Shown: piece by piece, positions 18,040 to 27,405 of the stretch
Layout of the letters: each line of letters starts with the position of its first letter
Numbering within the stretch: position 1 is the first letter of the stretch
Assembly (NCBI GenBank): GCA_015490005.1
Contig: WFYS01000058.1
Coordinates: 1-64,000 of the forward strand
Length of the DNA stretch: 64,000 nucleotides
Reading direction: 5' to 3'
DNA from: Desulfurellaceae bacterium
GTDB taxonomy: Bacteria > Campylobacterota_A > Desulfurellia > Desulfurellales > Hippeaceae
Position numbers and translations under genes: made by a program
The notes under the pieces: model-generated
Seen by the model: the letters and a program-made list of their open reading frames with translations, nothing else
The model's database searches: none
What the model was told of the DNA's origin: nothing

Positions 18040-18783
18040 TTAGCTATTTTCTTTGCTTCCTATGCTCCGCAAAATTTCTAACGGTATAGGAAGAATAGTT
18101 GTCGTGTTATTTTTTGATGCTATTTCATTAAGTGTTTGCAAGTATCTGAGCTGTATTGCCTGTGGGTATTGCGAGATTATCTCTGCCGCCTCTCTAAGTT
18201 TTTGTGCAGCTTGATATTCCCCTTCTGCTGATATAATTTTTGCTCTCCTGTCTCTTTCTGCTTCTGCTTGGCGAGCCATTGCACGTTGCATATCTTGTGG
18301 CAAATCTATCTGTTTTAGTTCTACAAGTGTAACCTTTACTCCCCAACTGTCTGAATGTTTGTCCAAAATTTCTTGAATTTCAGTATTTATTTTTTCCCTT
18401 TCTGATAATAATTTATCAAGCTCAGCTTGGCCACATATGCTTCTTAGTGTGGTTTGGGCCAACTGTTCTATGGCATAGTAATAGTTGTTCACCTGCACAA
18501 CACTTTTTACTGGGTCAACAACCTTAAAGTATACGACAGCACTAATTTTTATTGTTACATTATCTTTTGTTATAACGTCTTGGGGTTGGATTTCCACCGT
18601 TATTAGTCTCAAATTGACTTTTATCATGCTGTCAATAACCGGCCACAAGAAAAATATTCCAGGTCCTTTTGCTCCAACAACTCTACCAATTCTAAATATC
18701 ACAGCTCTTTCGTACTCTTTTACAACTCTAACTGATATGAGTAAAATGGCAATAAGGATAACAAAAATTATAAACATAAACAT
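18040..18783 (-). CDS. Slipin/stomatin-like SPFH-domain membrane protein
   Basis: 247 residues: one N-terminal membrane segment (residues 1-17), an SPFH domain with [12 protein letters not shown], the [10 protein letters not shown] segment and a C-terminal coiled coil with [16 protein letters not shown], the stomatin signature. Prokaryotic slipins form membrane-bound ring oligomers and are usually paired with NfeD proteins, as here, where the NfeD gene ends one base before. Probable role: membrane microdomain organisation or protease regulation. The exact function is not known. Confidence 0.92.
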   Translation of the reverse strand: MFMFIIFVILIAILLISVRVVKEYERAVIFRIGRVVGAKGPGIFFLWPVIDSMIKVNLRLITVEIQPQDVITKDNVTIKISAVVYFKVVDPVKSVVQVNNYYYAIEQLAQTTLRSICGQAELDKLLSEREKINTEIQEILDKHSDSWGVKVTLVELKQIDLPQDMQRAMARQAEAERDRRAKIISAEGEYQAAQKLREAAEIISQYPQAIQLRYLQTLNEIASKNNTTTILPIPLEILRSIGSKENS

Positions 18784-18784
18784 G

Positions 18785-19228
18785 CTACACCCCTTTCTTT
18801 ACTTTTAGTTTTAACGATTCCTGATTGATTATTATAACCGTTTCATCCTTTTCTATTCTTTCATCTGACACGGCTGTCCACATTTCTCCGTCGACCTCAA
18901 CTATGCCTGGGCAATCCTTGTCTATTGTTTTTATGCATTTTGCCTTTTTACCTATTAAGCTTTTTTCACCTATAATAGGTATTTTTTTATGAGCCTTCCA
19001 AGCCAGTATTATTATTGCAACGCTTAAAGTAAACAGGACAATGAATGTCGGTATCGTTATGCCGAGAAAGATTTTTGGCACTGGAACATGCCAAATGGAT
19101 ATGAGAATCATAGCTGTGAGAAATGTGATGATACCGCTAAAAGCTAAGATGCCACCCGAGCTTATGATTATTTCTATCATCGTCAGAATAATCGAGAAGA
19201 TGATTAAAAATTCTATAAACGCACACAT
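18785..19228 (-). CDS. Short NfeD-family protein (slipin partner)
   Basis: 147 residues with three hydrophobic segments (about 5-22, 24-45 and 55-78) followed by a C-terminal OB-fold domain ([16 protein letters not shown] to the end), the arrangement of short NfeD proteins lacking the serine protease domain. The coupling with the slipin gene matches the recurring NfeD-slipin operon. It probably binds the slipin at the membrane. It is the first gene of a minus-strand unit continuing through slipin and cca. Confidence 0.87.
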   Translation of the reverse strand: MCAFIEFLIIFSIILTMIEIIISSGGILAFSGIITFLTAMILISIWHVPVPKIFLGITIPTFIVLFTLSVAIIILAWKAHKKIPIIGEKSLIGKKAKCIKTIDKDCPGIVEVDGEMWTAVSDERIEKDETVIIINQESLKLKVKKGV

Positions 19229-19308
19229 ACAATATAACTCTATCCTATAAACGATAAAAATTCAATTTTTTATTTGACTTGTGTATTTGTTTTTGAAAAA
19301 TAGAAGTT

Positions 19309-19503
19309 ATGGTTAGTGTGGTTGTAGACAAAAGGGATTGCTATAAATTTGAAACCCCTATAAGTGTTGGGAAGATATTAAAAAAATTGGGGTTTTTGCC
19401 TTCAGAGGTGTTGGTTATTATGAAAGATAGGTTGTTAACAAGAGACGTCGTTATAAGGGGTGAGCAAGAAATAGAAATTAGGATGGTATATTCTAAAGGA
19501 TGA
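19309..19503 (+). CDS. ThiS/MoaD/TtuB-like small sulfur carrier
   Basis: 64 residues with the beta-grasp pattern of ThiS/MoaD/TtuB proteins: a strand, the TPISVGKILKKLGF helix, VLVIMKDRLLT and a last strand. The tail reads VYSKG and therefore ends in a single glycine instead of the usual GG. It overlaps the next gene, a TtuA-like thiolase, in an ATGA junction, the arrangement expected for a dedicated sulfur donor and its enzyme. Predicted role: to carry thiocarboxylate sulfur for thiolation of tRNA position 54. The family is reasonably certain from fold pattern plus context. Confidence 0.75.
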   Translation: MVSVVVDKRDCYKFETPISVGKILKKLGFLPSEVLVIMKDRLLTRDVVIRGEQEIEIRMVYSKG

Positions 19504-20384
19504 AATGCATAAGGTGTAAAAAAGAGGCAGAAGTTGAACTTAAAAGCCATAATGCGGCATTTTGTAGAGATTGTTTTTTGCATTTTTTTGAGAATCAGGT
19601 TGAGAAAGCCATAAAAAAACACAGTATGTTTTCAAAAGCTGATAAGGTATTAGTTGCCGTTAGTGGTGGTAAAGATAGTCTAACGTTGTGGAGTGTGCTT
19701 TTGGATTTAGGCTATAATGCGGATGGGCTATTCATTAATCTTGGTATAAACAACTTTAGTGAGATTGCAAGAAGTAAAGTTGAAAAATTTGCACAAATTA
19801 GAAAAGTTAAGTTAATAACTGTAGATTTAGTTGATGAAGGAATTTCTATACCTGACGTTAAGAATAAAACAAGGCGTCCAGTATGTTCTCTGTGTGGCCA
19901 GATAAAGAGATATTATTTCAACATGATGGGTTTGACAGAAGGGTACAGTGTGCTTGCTACAGGGCATAACTTAGACGACGAGGTTAGTAGGCTTTTTTCA
20001 AATGTTTTGCATTGGAAAATGGAGTATTTAAAAGACCAAAGCCCGGTTTTGCCAAGTGAAAACGGTTTGCTTAAAAAAGTGAAACCTTTATACAGAGTTA
20101 CTGAGTTTGATACATCTGCTTACGCATTTTTTAAAGATTTGGATTTTGTCGACATTGCATGTCCTTTTAGCAAGGGAGCAACCTTTACTGTTTACAAGAA
20201 GCACCTAAATCAGATAGAGTTTTCCTTTCCCGGAACAAAGATAGATTTTTATCAGGGATTTTTAAAGAAATTACGACCTATAATGACTAATGATGAAAAT
20301 AGTAGAAAGAATACCTGTAAAATATGTGGCTACCCAACATTTTCAGACATTTGTGGTGTTTGCAGACTAAAGGGCTATCGTTGA
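19500..20384 (+). CDS. ttuA: TtuA-type tRNA 2-thiolation enzyme
   Basis: 294 residues of the TtcA/TtuA PP-loop family. N-terminal zinc ribbon CIRC...CRDC, ATP-binding PP-loop SGGKDS (residues 55-60), the cluster cysteines in PVCSLCGQ and in DIACPFSKG, and a C-terminal zinc ribbon CKIC...CGVC. This TtuA arrangement (two zinc fingers and three cysteines for an Fe-S cluster) distinguishes it from TtcA. The enzyme makes 2-thioribothymidine at position 54, a tRNA stabilising modification associated with growth at high temperature. It overlaps the upstream sulfur-carrier gene and precedes priA by seven bases. Confidence 0.87.
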   Translation: MKCIRCKKEAEVELKSHNAAFCRDCFLHFFENQVEKAIKKHSMFSKADKVLVAVSGGKDSLTLWSVLLDLGYNADGLFINLGINNFSEIARSKVEKFAQIRKVKLITVDLVDEGISIPDVKNKTRRPVCSLCGQIKRYYFNMMGLTEGYSVLATGHNLDDEVSRLFSNVLHWKMEYLKDQSPVLPSENGLLKKVKPLYRVTEFDTSAYAFFKDLDFVDIACPFSKGATFTVYKKHLNQIEFSFPGTKIDFYQGFLKKLRPIMTNDENSRKNTCKICGYPTFSDICGVCRLKGYR

Positions 20385-20391
20385 TAAGTTA

Positions 20392-22311
20392 ATGTTCTAT
20401 TACAAAGTTCTGTTTCCTTTGGCCATAGATTATGGGTTTGTATATCAATCAGAGATAGACGTAAAAGTCGGCTGTCGTGTTTTGGTTGACTTTAAGGGCA
20501 GTGAAAGGGTTGGTGTTATTTGGTCTAAAACCCAAAAACCTGCATATACGACTAAGCCGATTTTAAGGGTTTTGGATGAAGATTCAATAGTAAGTGATGA
20601 ACTTATAGGGTGTTTAAAGTTTTTTTCTTTTTATTATATGGCAAAAATTGGTCTATTTTTAAAAAGTGCCCTGCCAAGGAAGATATTTGAAATAAAGGAT
20701 GAAATAGATTTATCCGAGGCTAAAGCTAACCTTGAGGTTTTCCCTAAGAAATTTTTTAAGCTTACGGAAGAACAAAGAAAGGCGATAGATGATGTGGATT
20801 TATCTAGGTTTGGCGTTTATCTATTGTTTGGTGTAACTGGAAGTGGTAAAACCGAGGTTTATTTAAAGTTGATTGAAGAAACAGTAAAGTTGAAAAAAAA
20901 AGCTGTTGTGTTGGTTCCTGAAATCGCTTTAACGCCTCAATATATAAGTGTTTTCTCAAATAGATTTTCTAAAGAGTCTATATCGATTATGCATTCCAGA
21001 TTGACTAAAAAAGAGAAGTTTGAGAACTGGCTTAAGTTTAAACGCAGTGAAACTTCTATTTTAATTGGAACAAGGTCGGCTGTATTTGCGAGTTTCGAAG
21101 AAGTTGGGTTGATTGTTATAGATGAAGAAAATGATGAGTCTTACAAGCAGGAAAATCAACCGGCCTACAATGCAAAAGATATAGCAATATATAGAGCTAA
21201 GAAGAAAAATATACCAGTTATTTTAAGCTCTGCTACCCCAACCATTGAATCACTTTATAAAGCCAAAAAAGGCAAGTTTAAAATGATAAAGTTAACAAAA
21301 CGTGTGGGCGGTATTGAACTTCCTGAAATTAAATTTGTGAAAGTTGAGAGTGATGAGCTTTTATCTAAAGAGAGTACTGAATCTATAAAAAGTTCACTTG
21401 ACAGGTCGGAGACTGTTGCTGTGTTAGTAAACAGAAGGGGATATTCAAGGTACTTGGTTTGCGAGAAATGTGGTTATGTCTTTAAGTGTCCAAACTGTTC
21501 TGTTTCACTAGTGTATCATAAAGAAAGTAACTCTTTGAAATGTCATTGGTGTGATTCTGTGTTTGAGGTTCCTAAAGTGTGTCCTAAGTGCGGTTCTCTT
21601 GACCTGAAAGAAAAGGGTGTTGGCTCCCAGAAATTTGAAGAGGAGGTTAGGGGAATTTTTAAAGATGCTAAAGTGCAGAGATTTGATAGGGATGTAACGT
21701 TAAAGAAAGACTCTTTTAAAAAAATTATAAACGATTTGCATAATGGTGATATAGATATTTTGGTTGGCACCCAAATGCTGTCTAAAGGTCACGATGTTTC
21801 TAGAATAGGACTTGTTGTAATAACTGATTTTGAATCACTATTTTCAATTCCAGATTTTAGGGCTTTTGAGAAGGGACTTTCATTAATTATTCAGACAGCG
21901 GGACGTAGTGGAAGAAAGTCTAAAGGTTCTGTTATTGTTCAATCATTGACACCAGAGACTCATCTGTCTGAGTTTATCGTTAACCATGATTATTGCGGTT
22001 TCTATGAAGAGGAAATAGTGTCTAGGAAGATATTTAATTATCCTCCATTTTGCAGGCTCATTAGGATTGTTTCTTCCTCAACCAAGTCAGAAAAATCCCT
22101 AAAGCTAATTGAAGATGTATATGGGGTTTTGAAAGATGAATTTGTTGTTGTGGGACCCTCGAAATGTCCAATTTTTAAGCTAAGGAATAAATTTAGATAC
22201 CATTTGATTATAAAAACTACTGCTATTTTAAAAACAATAGATTTTCTAAACAAAAAAATAGGGATGAGAAACGGCATATATTTTGATGTTGACCCCATTA
22301 ACTTTTTTTAA
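20392..22311 (+). CDS. priA: Primosomal replication restart helicase PriA
   Basis: 639 residues: N-terminal 3'-end binding domain, helicase core with Walker A GVTGSGKT (near residue 148), motif II reading DEEN where many PriA proteins have DEEH, four paired cysteines of the zinc-binding insertion (CEKC, CPNC, CHWC, CPKC) and the C-terminal helicase lobe with GTQMLSKGHD. It reloads the replisome at stalled forks. It is about 90 residues shorter than the E. coli protein, mostly in the N-terminal part. The 3' end carries the rpsU promoter. Confidence 0.95.
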   Translation: MFYYKVLFPLAIDYGFVYQSEIDVKVGCRVLVDFKGSERVGVIWSKTQKPAYTTKPILRVLDEDSIVSDELIGCLKFFSFYYMAKIGLFLKSALPRKIFEIKDEIDLSEAKANLEVFPKKFFKLTEEQRKAIDDVDLSRFGVYLLFGVTGSGKTEVYLKLIEETVKLKKKAVVLVPEIALTPQYISVFSNRFSKESISIMHSRLTKKEKFENWLKFKRSETSILIGTRSAVFASFEEVGLIVIDEENDESYKQENQPAYNAKDIAIYRAKKKNIPVILSSATPTIESLYKAKKGKFKMIKLTKRVGGIELPEIKFVKVESDELLSKESTESIKSSLDRSETVAVLVNRRGYSRYLVCEKCGYVFKCPNCSVSLVYHKESNSLKCHWCDSVFEVPKVCPKCGSLDLKEKGVGSQKFEEEVRGIFKDAKVQRFDRDVTLKKDSFKKIINDLHNGDIDILVGTQMLSKGHDVSRIGLVVITDFESLFSIPDFRAFEKGLSLIIQTAGRSGRKSKGSVIVQSLTPETHLSEFIVNHDYCGFYEEEIVSRKIFNYPPFCRLIRIVSSSTKSEKSLKLIEDVYGVLKDEFVVVGPSKCPIFKLRNKFRYHLIIKTTAILKTIDFLNKKIGMRNGIYFDVDPINFF

Positions 22312-22317
22312 TATAAT
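22289..22317 (+). promoter_or_regulatory. Sigma-70 promoter for rpsU
   Basis: TTGACC (22289-22294), 17 bases, TATAAT (22312-22317): a full -10 consensus and five of six for the -35. It lies inside the last codons of priA and predicts a start near 22324, about 30 bases before the rpsU start codon. Confidence 0.75.
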
Positions 22318-22353
22318 CCTGCGGTATTGAAAAAAGAAAGCGGGGTGATTTGG

Positions 22354-22557
22354 TTGCCAGGCGTTGTTGTTAGGGAAAATGAGAGCTTTGAGGAAGCTTT
22401 AAAGAGGTTCAAGAAGCAGTGTGAAAAGGCCGGTATACTCTCTGAGATTAAAAAAAGGGAGAGGTACGAAAAGCCCAGCGAGAAAAGAAAAAAAAAGGCT
22501 TTAGCAGCGAGAAAGAAGTTGCTTAAGCGCCTAAAAATGATGAAGAGGAGGAGGTAG
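22354..22557 (+). CDS. rpsU: Ribosomal protein S21
   Basis: 67 residues, strongly basic, with the S21 signature [21 protein letters not shown] and an Arg/Lys-rich tail. The start is the TTG at 22354: it gives the family N-terminus directly before PGV, and a GGGGTGA ribosome-binding site sits five bases upstream. A longer reading from 22327 would add nine unlikely residues. S21 is a small-subunit protein involved in initiation. It has its own promoter and its own terminator, and so appears to be a one-gene transcript. Confidence 0.93.
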   Translation: MPGVVVRENESFEEALKRFKKQCEKAGILSEIKKRERYEKPSEKRKKKALAARKKLLKRLKMMKRRR

Positions 22558-22576
22558 TTCGCCTCCTCATTTTTTG
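22548..22576 (+). terminator. Intrinsic terminator after rpsU
   Basis: GAGGAGG (22548-22554) pairs with CCTCCTC (22562-22568) around a seven-base loop, followed by ATTTTTTG. The rising arm includes the last two rpsU codons, and the loop begins with the stop codon. Confidence 0.85.
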
Positions 22577-22582
22577 TTTTGA

Positions 22583-24175
22583 ATGAACCATTATCTCTTC
22601 AAATATGCAGCAGAAAGAAGTAAAGCTCTTTTTCTAGTTAAACGTATTAGTTCTGTATGTTTACATTCATCAACTCTTATAAGTTTAGCTTTTAAGAATT
22701 GTAGCTATTATCTGTTTTTCGATTTATCAACTCAAAATAGTTTTCTAATGCCTTTTAGAAAAAATATAGAAAAGAAAGATAGGAACGATTTACCATTTTT
22801 CTCGTTTTTAAAGAAGAATCTGGTTGGTTTAAGGTTAGCTGATATTGTACAAAATGGTTCTGAGCGTGTAGCTACTCTTTTCCTTGAGGACAAAAGGGGT
22901 TCCATAGTTAATAAATTTAAGTTAGTACTTGAGATAATGGATAGAAATACGAATGCAATATTTGTGGATGCTAACGATATTGTTATTCAGGCGTTCAAAT
23001 ATATTGAATCGCCTTTTAGGCCTATTTTGCCAAGAAGAAAATACGTTCCAGTTAATAACAATATGCCAGACCTTTTGAAAGAAGATACTAACCTTCTTAT
23101 TAAAAAATTTAAATATGATGAAGATATATTAGGTTTTTCATCCGTTTTGAGGAGACTTGTGAGTAATGAGAGTGATTTTTTAAAGTTGGTTCGAACAATA
23201 AGGGATACGTTTGAGAAAAAAATATTTGAACTGCACCTATATGCTAAAAATAACGTTTTGCCCTTTTACTTTAATAAAGCTATTAGAAGGATTGATGAAG
23301 ATTTTTTATTTGAGCAACTGATTGAGAAACCAAAAACAATGGAATTGGAGAATAGAAAAAGAAATATTTTGAAGATTCTAAAGAGGAGATTGAACTCTCT
23401 GAGACGTAGAATGTTTAAAATTGAAGATGAACTTAAGGCTGCCAGAGATTTTGACAAATATAGAGTGTATGCTGAAAATTTAATGTCCAATCCTAAACTT
23501 GATGTGTCTTATTTAAATAGTGTTGAGTTGGTGGATGTGTATACGCAAAAGCCAATATTAATAGATTTAAACCCAAAATTTAGCCTATTTGAGAATGCGC
23601 AACAGTATTTTAAAAAATACAAAAAAGCAAAAAAAAGTGTAGAACTTGTGAGAAAAAGGATAGAAGAAACAAAAAATGAAATAAATTTTGTTGAGCAGTT
23701 AATGTTTGATGTGGAGAGTTCCGTTAATGATGAAGATTTAGACTATATAATTAATATTCTTATGGCGGAGAGAATTATAAAATCTATTCAAAAAGAAAGG
23801 CGTTTAAAAAGCTATACACCTTATGAAAAGATAAGAATTGGAGAATATGACGCATATTTAGGTAAAAATGCACGGGGGAATGATATAGTGACTTTGAAAC
23901 TTTCTTCTAAAGGTGATGTTTGGTTTCACGCCAAAAACAGACCTTCTTCTCATTTGATATTGAAATTACCTTCTAAGTTGAAAACGTTGGATTATAGTGT
24001 TATTATCAAGGCTGCAGAGGTTGTTGCGCAAAGAAGTAAAGCAAATTGTGAAGAGAAGGTTGACGTGGATTACGCTTTTGTGAAGGATGTAAAAAAGCCA
24101 AAGGGTTTAAAACCTGGCATGGTTTTATATAAAAACTTTAAAACAGTAACTGTGAAAAAAAATGAATGTAGTTGA
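22583..24175 (+). CDS. rqcH: RqcH/NFACT family ribosome quality control protein
   Basis: 530 residues. The N-terminal NFACT-N-type region is followed by a long charged coiled coil (about residues 255-405) and the NFACT-R (DUF814) domain with GKNARGNDIVTLKLSSKGD and WFHAKNRPSSH. These proteins bind split 50S subunits and recruit tRNA-Ala to tag stalled peptides with alanine; the older name is fibronectin-binding protein A-like. Length is near the family norm. The ribosome-binding site before ATG 22583 is weak, so the exact start is less certain. It overlaps cvpA by 14 bases. Confidence 0.88.
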   Translation: MNHYLFKYAAERSKALFLVKRISSVCLHSSTLISLAFKNCSYYLFFDLSTQNSFLMPFRKNIEKKDRNDLPFFSFLKKNLVGLRLADIVQNGSERVATLFLEDKRGSIVNKFKLVLEIMDRNTNAIFVDANDIVIQAFKYIESPFRPILPRRKYVPVNNNMPDLLKEDTNLLIKKFKYDEDILGFSSVLRRLVSNESDFLKLVRTIRDTFEKKIFELHLYAKNNVLPFYFNKAIRRIDEDFLFEQLIEKPKTMELENRKRNILKILKRRLNSLRRRMFKIEDELKAARDFDKYRVYAENLMSNPKLDVSYLNSVELVDVYTQKPILIDLNPKFSLFENAQQYFKKYKKAKKSVELVRKRIEETKNEINFVEQLMFDVESSVNDEDLDYIINILMAERIIKSIQKERRLKSYTPYEKIRIGEYDAYLGKNARGNDIVTLKLSSKGDVWFHAKNRPSSHLILKLPSKLKTLDYSVIIKAAEVVAQRSKANCEEKVDVDYAFVKDVKKPKGLKPGMVLYKNFKTVTVKKNECS

Positions 24176-24713
24176 TATTGTTTTGGGCATTTTCATATCT
24201 GTTTTGGCAATACGTGGTTTAATTAGAGGATTAATAAAAGAGATTTTTGGATTTGCCGCTTTGGTTGGTGGTGTTATTTTGTCCGATATGCTTGGTAAAC
24301 AGTTCGGTAATGTTATTTATAATCACATTACAGTTTCTACTCCTGTAGCCTATGTGTCGGCATTTTTTATTGTGTTTATTATTGTTTATCTAGGATTTCT
24401 TTTGGTAGGGTATGTGTTATCAAATCTTATTAAAGCTATCCAGCTTGGGTGGTTGGATAGGATATTTGGACTTGCATTTGGTGCTCTAAAAGCATTTTTA
24501 ATGATTGCTGTTCTTGTGTTTGTTATCAGAAACTTCCCTTTTTTGAGTTATTTAAATAGAAATTTAGAAGAAAGTTCTTTTATATATTCAACAACAGAAA
24601 AAATCATGAATCAATCTGACATTCAGAAACTTATTGAAAAAGTAAAAAATGTAAAAAACAACAGGACAAAGAAATTAACAATAAAAGTTGGAGGTTATAA
24701 TGCGCAAGGGTAG
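24162..24713 (+). CDS. CvpA family membrane protein
   Basis: 183 residues with four predicted membrane helices in the first 130 residues, the LAIRGLIRGLIKEIFGFAAL segment of the CvpA/colicin V production family near residues 16-35, and a basic, non-membrane tail (VKNVKNNRTKK). The role of CvpA proteins in envelope homeostasis is only partly understood. It overlaps rqcH upstream and the M23 peptidase downstream, so the three are translated from one messenger. Confidence 0.85.
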   Translation: MNVVDIVLGIFISVLAIRGLIRGLIKEIFGFAALVGGVILSDMLGKQFGNVIYNHITVSTPVAYVSAFFIVFIIVYLGFLLVGYVLSNLIKAIQLGWLDRIFGLAFGALKAFLMIAVLVFVIRNFPFLSYLNRNLEESSFIYSTTEKIMNQSDIQKLIEKVKNVKNNRTKKLTIKVGGYNAQG

Positions 24714-26070
24714 GGTCTTTTTTACTTTGTTACTCATAGCTGTTTTTGCTTATTGCATATATAGTTATACACCACTTATCAGGGGTAATGGTATAAACAT
24801 AACTGTTGATAGTCCGAAGGAGTACTTTTCTGCTAATAAACCAATAATAGTGCATGTTTTTGATAGGTATTCAGGTATTAAAAGCATAACCGTTAAGTTG
24901 ATATCCATGAATACGGAAATTGAGCTTTACAAGAAAACGTTTGCAGACCAGTTTATAAAGAAGTTTAATATTAACTTTAAAGCTAATAAAATCGTTCCAC
25001 AAGGTAAAGCTACATTTGTGGTAGAGGTTAAAGATTATTCAAAAAACAACTATTTTAATGGTTTTGCTAAACAAAAGAGCTTTCCAGTAGTTGTAGATAC
25101 AACTCCTCCAAAGATTATCTTGCTAAGCGGTGTTGGAAGGGTTGCAATTGGAGGTACATCCCTAGCTGTCTTTTATGCCAAAGATAAAAACCTACAAGAT
25201 GTTTATTTGGGTGTATCTCATGACGGTGTAGTTAATAAATTCAAAGCTTTTAATGCAGAAGGCTTATTTGGTAATAAACATGTTTACATAAGTTTCTTTA
25301 CATATCCAATGTCAAAGCTTAAAAACTACTCCACGAATGTTTATGCTTTGGATAAAGCTGGTAATTTAACCGTTGTTCATGTGCCTATTTATTACTCTTC
25401 TTGGAAAATTAAGAAAAGTAGAATAAATATAACAGATGCGTTTATAAGGAATAAGGTGCTTGCCATAATGCAGAAGGAAAACATCCCTCAGAAGGAAACA
25501 TTGCTTGCAGATTTCCTGTATGTTAACAGGGTTGAGCGTGCAAAGGATACGCAAAAGATTATGCAAATATGCTCCCATTCAGTTAATAAGATATTATGGA
25601 AAGGTAGGTTTTTGCAATTGAGGAATTCAAAGGTTACAGCTACTTTCAACGATGAGAGATCGTACTATTACAAGGGCAAGCTTGTAGATATCAAGTACCA
25701 CAAGGGTTATGATTTAGCAAGTGTTCAAAACGCTAGAGTTGGGGCGTCTAATAATGGAATTGTAGCTTTTGAAGGTTATTTAGGTGTTTATGGAAATGCT
25801 ATGATTATAGATCATGGATTTGGTGTGTTTAGTTTATATGGCCATTTGCAGAGTTTTTTAGTGAAAAAGGGCGAGTTTGTGAGAAAGGGGCAAGTGATTG
25901 CAATAACAGATACGACCGGATTGGCGGGTGGAGATCACTTGCATTTTGATATTATTGTTGACGGACATTACGTTAATCCTATCGAATGGTGGGATCCACA
26001 CTGGATAAAAACGCATATTTTAGAAGTGCTTAACGAATCGAGAACAAGATTATCGCTTATAAACCAATAA
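24700..26070 (+). CDS. Membrane-anchored M23 family metallopeptidase
   Basis: About 456 residues. An N-terminal membrane anchor (residues 4-22) precedes an extracytoplasmic region with an Ig-like domain (residues 35-130), then a C-terminal LytM/M23 domain with the zinc ligands in HKGYD and HLHFD and the intervening YGHL motif. All catalytic positions are present, so it should be an active peptidoglycan endopeptidase in the periplasm. The ATG at 24700 is preceded by GGAGG; an upstream reading from 24688 is less likely. Its position after cvpA suggests a cell-envelope operon. Confidence 0.9.
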   Translation: MRKGRVFFTLLLIAVFAYCIYSYTPLIRGNGINITVDSPKEYFSANKPIIVHVFDRYSGIKSITVKLISMNTEIELYKKTFADQFIKKFNINFKANKIVPQGKATFVVEVKDYSKNNYFNGFAKQKSFPVVVDTTPPKIILLSGVGRVAIGGTSLAVFYAKDKNLQDVYLGVSHDGVVNKFKAFNAEGLFGNKHVYISFFTYPMSKLKNYSTNVYALDKAGNLTVVHVPIYYSSWKIKKSRINITDAFIRNKVLAIMQKENIPQKETLLADFLYVNRVERAKDTQKIMQICSHSVNKILWKGRFLQLRNSKVTATFNDERSYYYKGKLVDIKYHKGYDLASVQNARVGASNNGIVAFEGYLGVYGNAMIIDHGFGVFSLYGHLQSFLVKKGEFVRKGQVIAITDTTGLAGGDHLHFDIIVDGHYVNPIEWWDPHWIKTHILEVLNESRTRLSLINQ

Positions 26071-27405
26071 GTGAAAATTTTCCCTAATATAGACCCTACC
26101 AAAGATTCTATTTTAAAGAGTATAGTTTTTTTATCCATTCCCATGATGATAGAGATGTTGTCTCAAAACTTGTTTAATTTGGTTGACGTCTATTTTGTTT
26201 CAAGAATCTCATATTTTGCAATGGGAGCTTTAGTAAGCTCAAGTATTATCCTTATGGTTGTTTATTCGGTTTTTATAGGAATAGCTACAGCTGCTGGCAT
26301 ATACGTGGCGTCTAGTTTGGGAGCTAAAAAACCATCTCAGGCCAAATTTTACTACGCTAACGCATTTTCAATGGTTCTGGTTCTATCTGGTGTTTTTACT
26401 CTAGTATTGTATATTTTGCTTGGTTTTATACTAAAATTTATAAATCTTGAAGGGTTGACGCGTGTTTTTGCGTATCAATACTTAAGTGTTTCTGTATTGG
26501 GCTTAATTTTCAATTTTTTGTTTTCTTTGAATAATTCAGTTTTGAGGTCTAATGCTTTGCCGTCTCTTGTTGTGAAAGTTATGGTGTTAACAAATGCGTT
26601 AAATGCCATTCTAGACCCATTTTTTATATTTTGTTTGGATTTGGGAATAAAAGGAGCCGCTATTTCAACTATTGTTTCCTTAACTGTAGGCGTAGGTTTC
26701 CAAGTAATGTTTTTAGGGAGAAACGGCTATTATTTCAAGTTTGTTTTTAGAAAAAAAATTATATCCAAACTATTTGGCAAAGGTGTTTTTGCGAGTCTCC
26801 ATTTGTTTTTTAGGATTATAAGCATGCTTGTCTTGATAAAATTGGTAGGCAGTTTCTCTCAAATTGCTCTGTCGGCTTATTCTTTGGTTATTAGAGTTTA
26901 TCAAGTGCTCCTGTTTTTGGTTTTTGGGCTCGCAAATGCGTCTTTTGTTATAGTGGGGCAAAATTACGGAGCTAAATTAATTAGTAGAATCAAGAGGAGT
27001 GTTTTTTTGGTTTTACTTATTGGTTTAGTTTTTGTTGGTGCTTTGGATGTGTTCATTTATTTCCTTAAAAACCCTATTTTGAACGTTTTTGTTGATAATA
27101 TTGGTGTTAGAAAGATAGCTTTTAATATAATATTTTACTATTTCGTTAGCTATCCATTTGTTATCCTAGCTACGATTTCTGCGCGTTCGTCTATGGCTTT
27201 AAACGATACAAAAAGGCCTAGCATGATTAATTTGTTTAATTTATGGTTTTTTATGTTGCCAATGGCCTATATTTTATCTAAACATTATGGCCTAAATGGC
27301 GTATGGTTTTCTATTGCTGTATCTAATTTTACGTCTTTTTTTGCTAACATTGTGCTTTTAATATTAAATCTGGAGAGGGTAAAAAATGAGATTGTACCTG
27401 TCTAA
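26071..27405 (+). CDS. MATE family efflux transporter
   Basis: 444 residues with about 12 membrane segments and the MATE start pattern SIPMMIEMLSQNLFNLVDVYFV. The second half repeats the pattern (from about residue 225). It exports drugs or metabolites using an ion gradient; the substrate is unknown. The start is a GTG immediately after the M23 stop codon, and it overlaps the next gene by 20 bases. Confidence 0.9.
   Translation: MKIFPNIDPTKDSILKSIVFLSIPMMIEMLSQNLFNLVDVYFVSRISYFAMGALVSSSIILMVVYSVFIGIATAAGIYVASSLGAKKPSQAKFYYANAFSMVLVLSGVFTLVLYILLGFILKFINLEGLTRVFAYQYLSVSVLGLIFNFLFSLNNSVLRSNALPSLVVKVMVLTNALNAILDPFFIFCLDLGIKGAAISTIVSLTVGVGFQVMFLGRNGYYFKFVFRKKIISKLFGKGVFASLHLFFRIISMLVLIKLVGSFSQIALSAYSLVIRVYQVLLFLVFGLANASFVIVGQNYGAKLISRIKRSVFLVLLIGLVFVGALDVFIYFLKNPILNVFVDNIGVRKIAFNIIFYYFVSYPFVILATISARSSMALNDTKRPSMINLFNLWFFMLPMAYILSKHYGLNGVWFSIAVSNFTSFFANIVLLILNLERVKNEIVPV

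Noticed and set aside
19274-19302. TTGACT followed by an A-rich -10 before the ttuB-like gene
   Set aside because: The -35 is good but the best -10 (AAAATA or AAAAAT) is poor and lies within a few bases of the ribosome-binding site.
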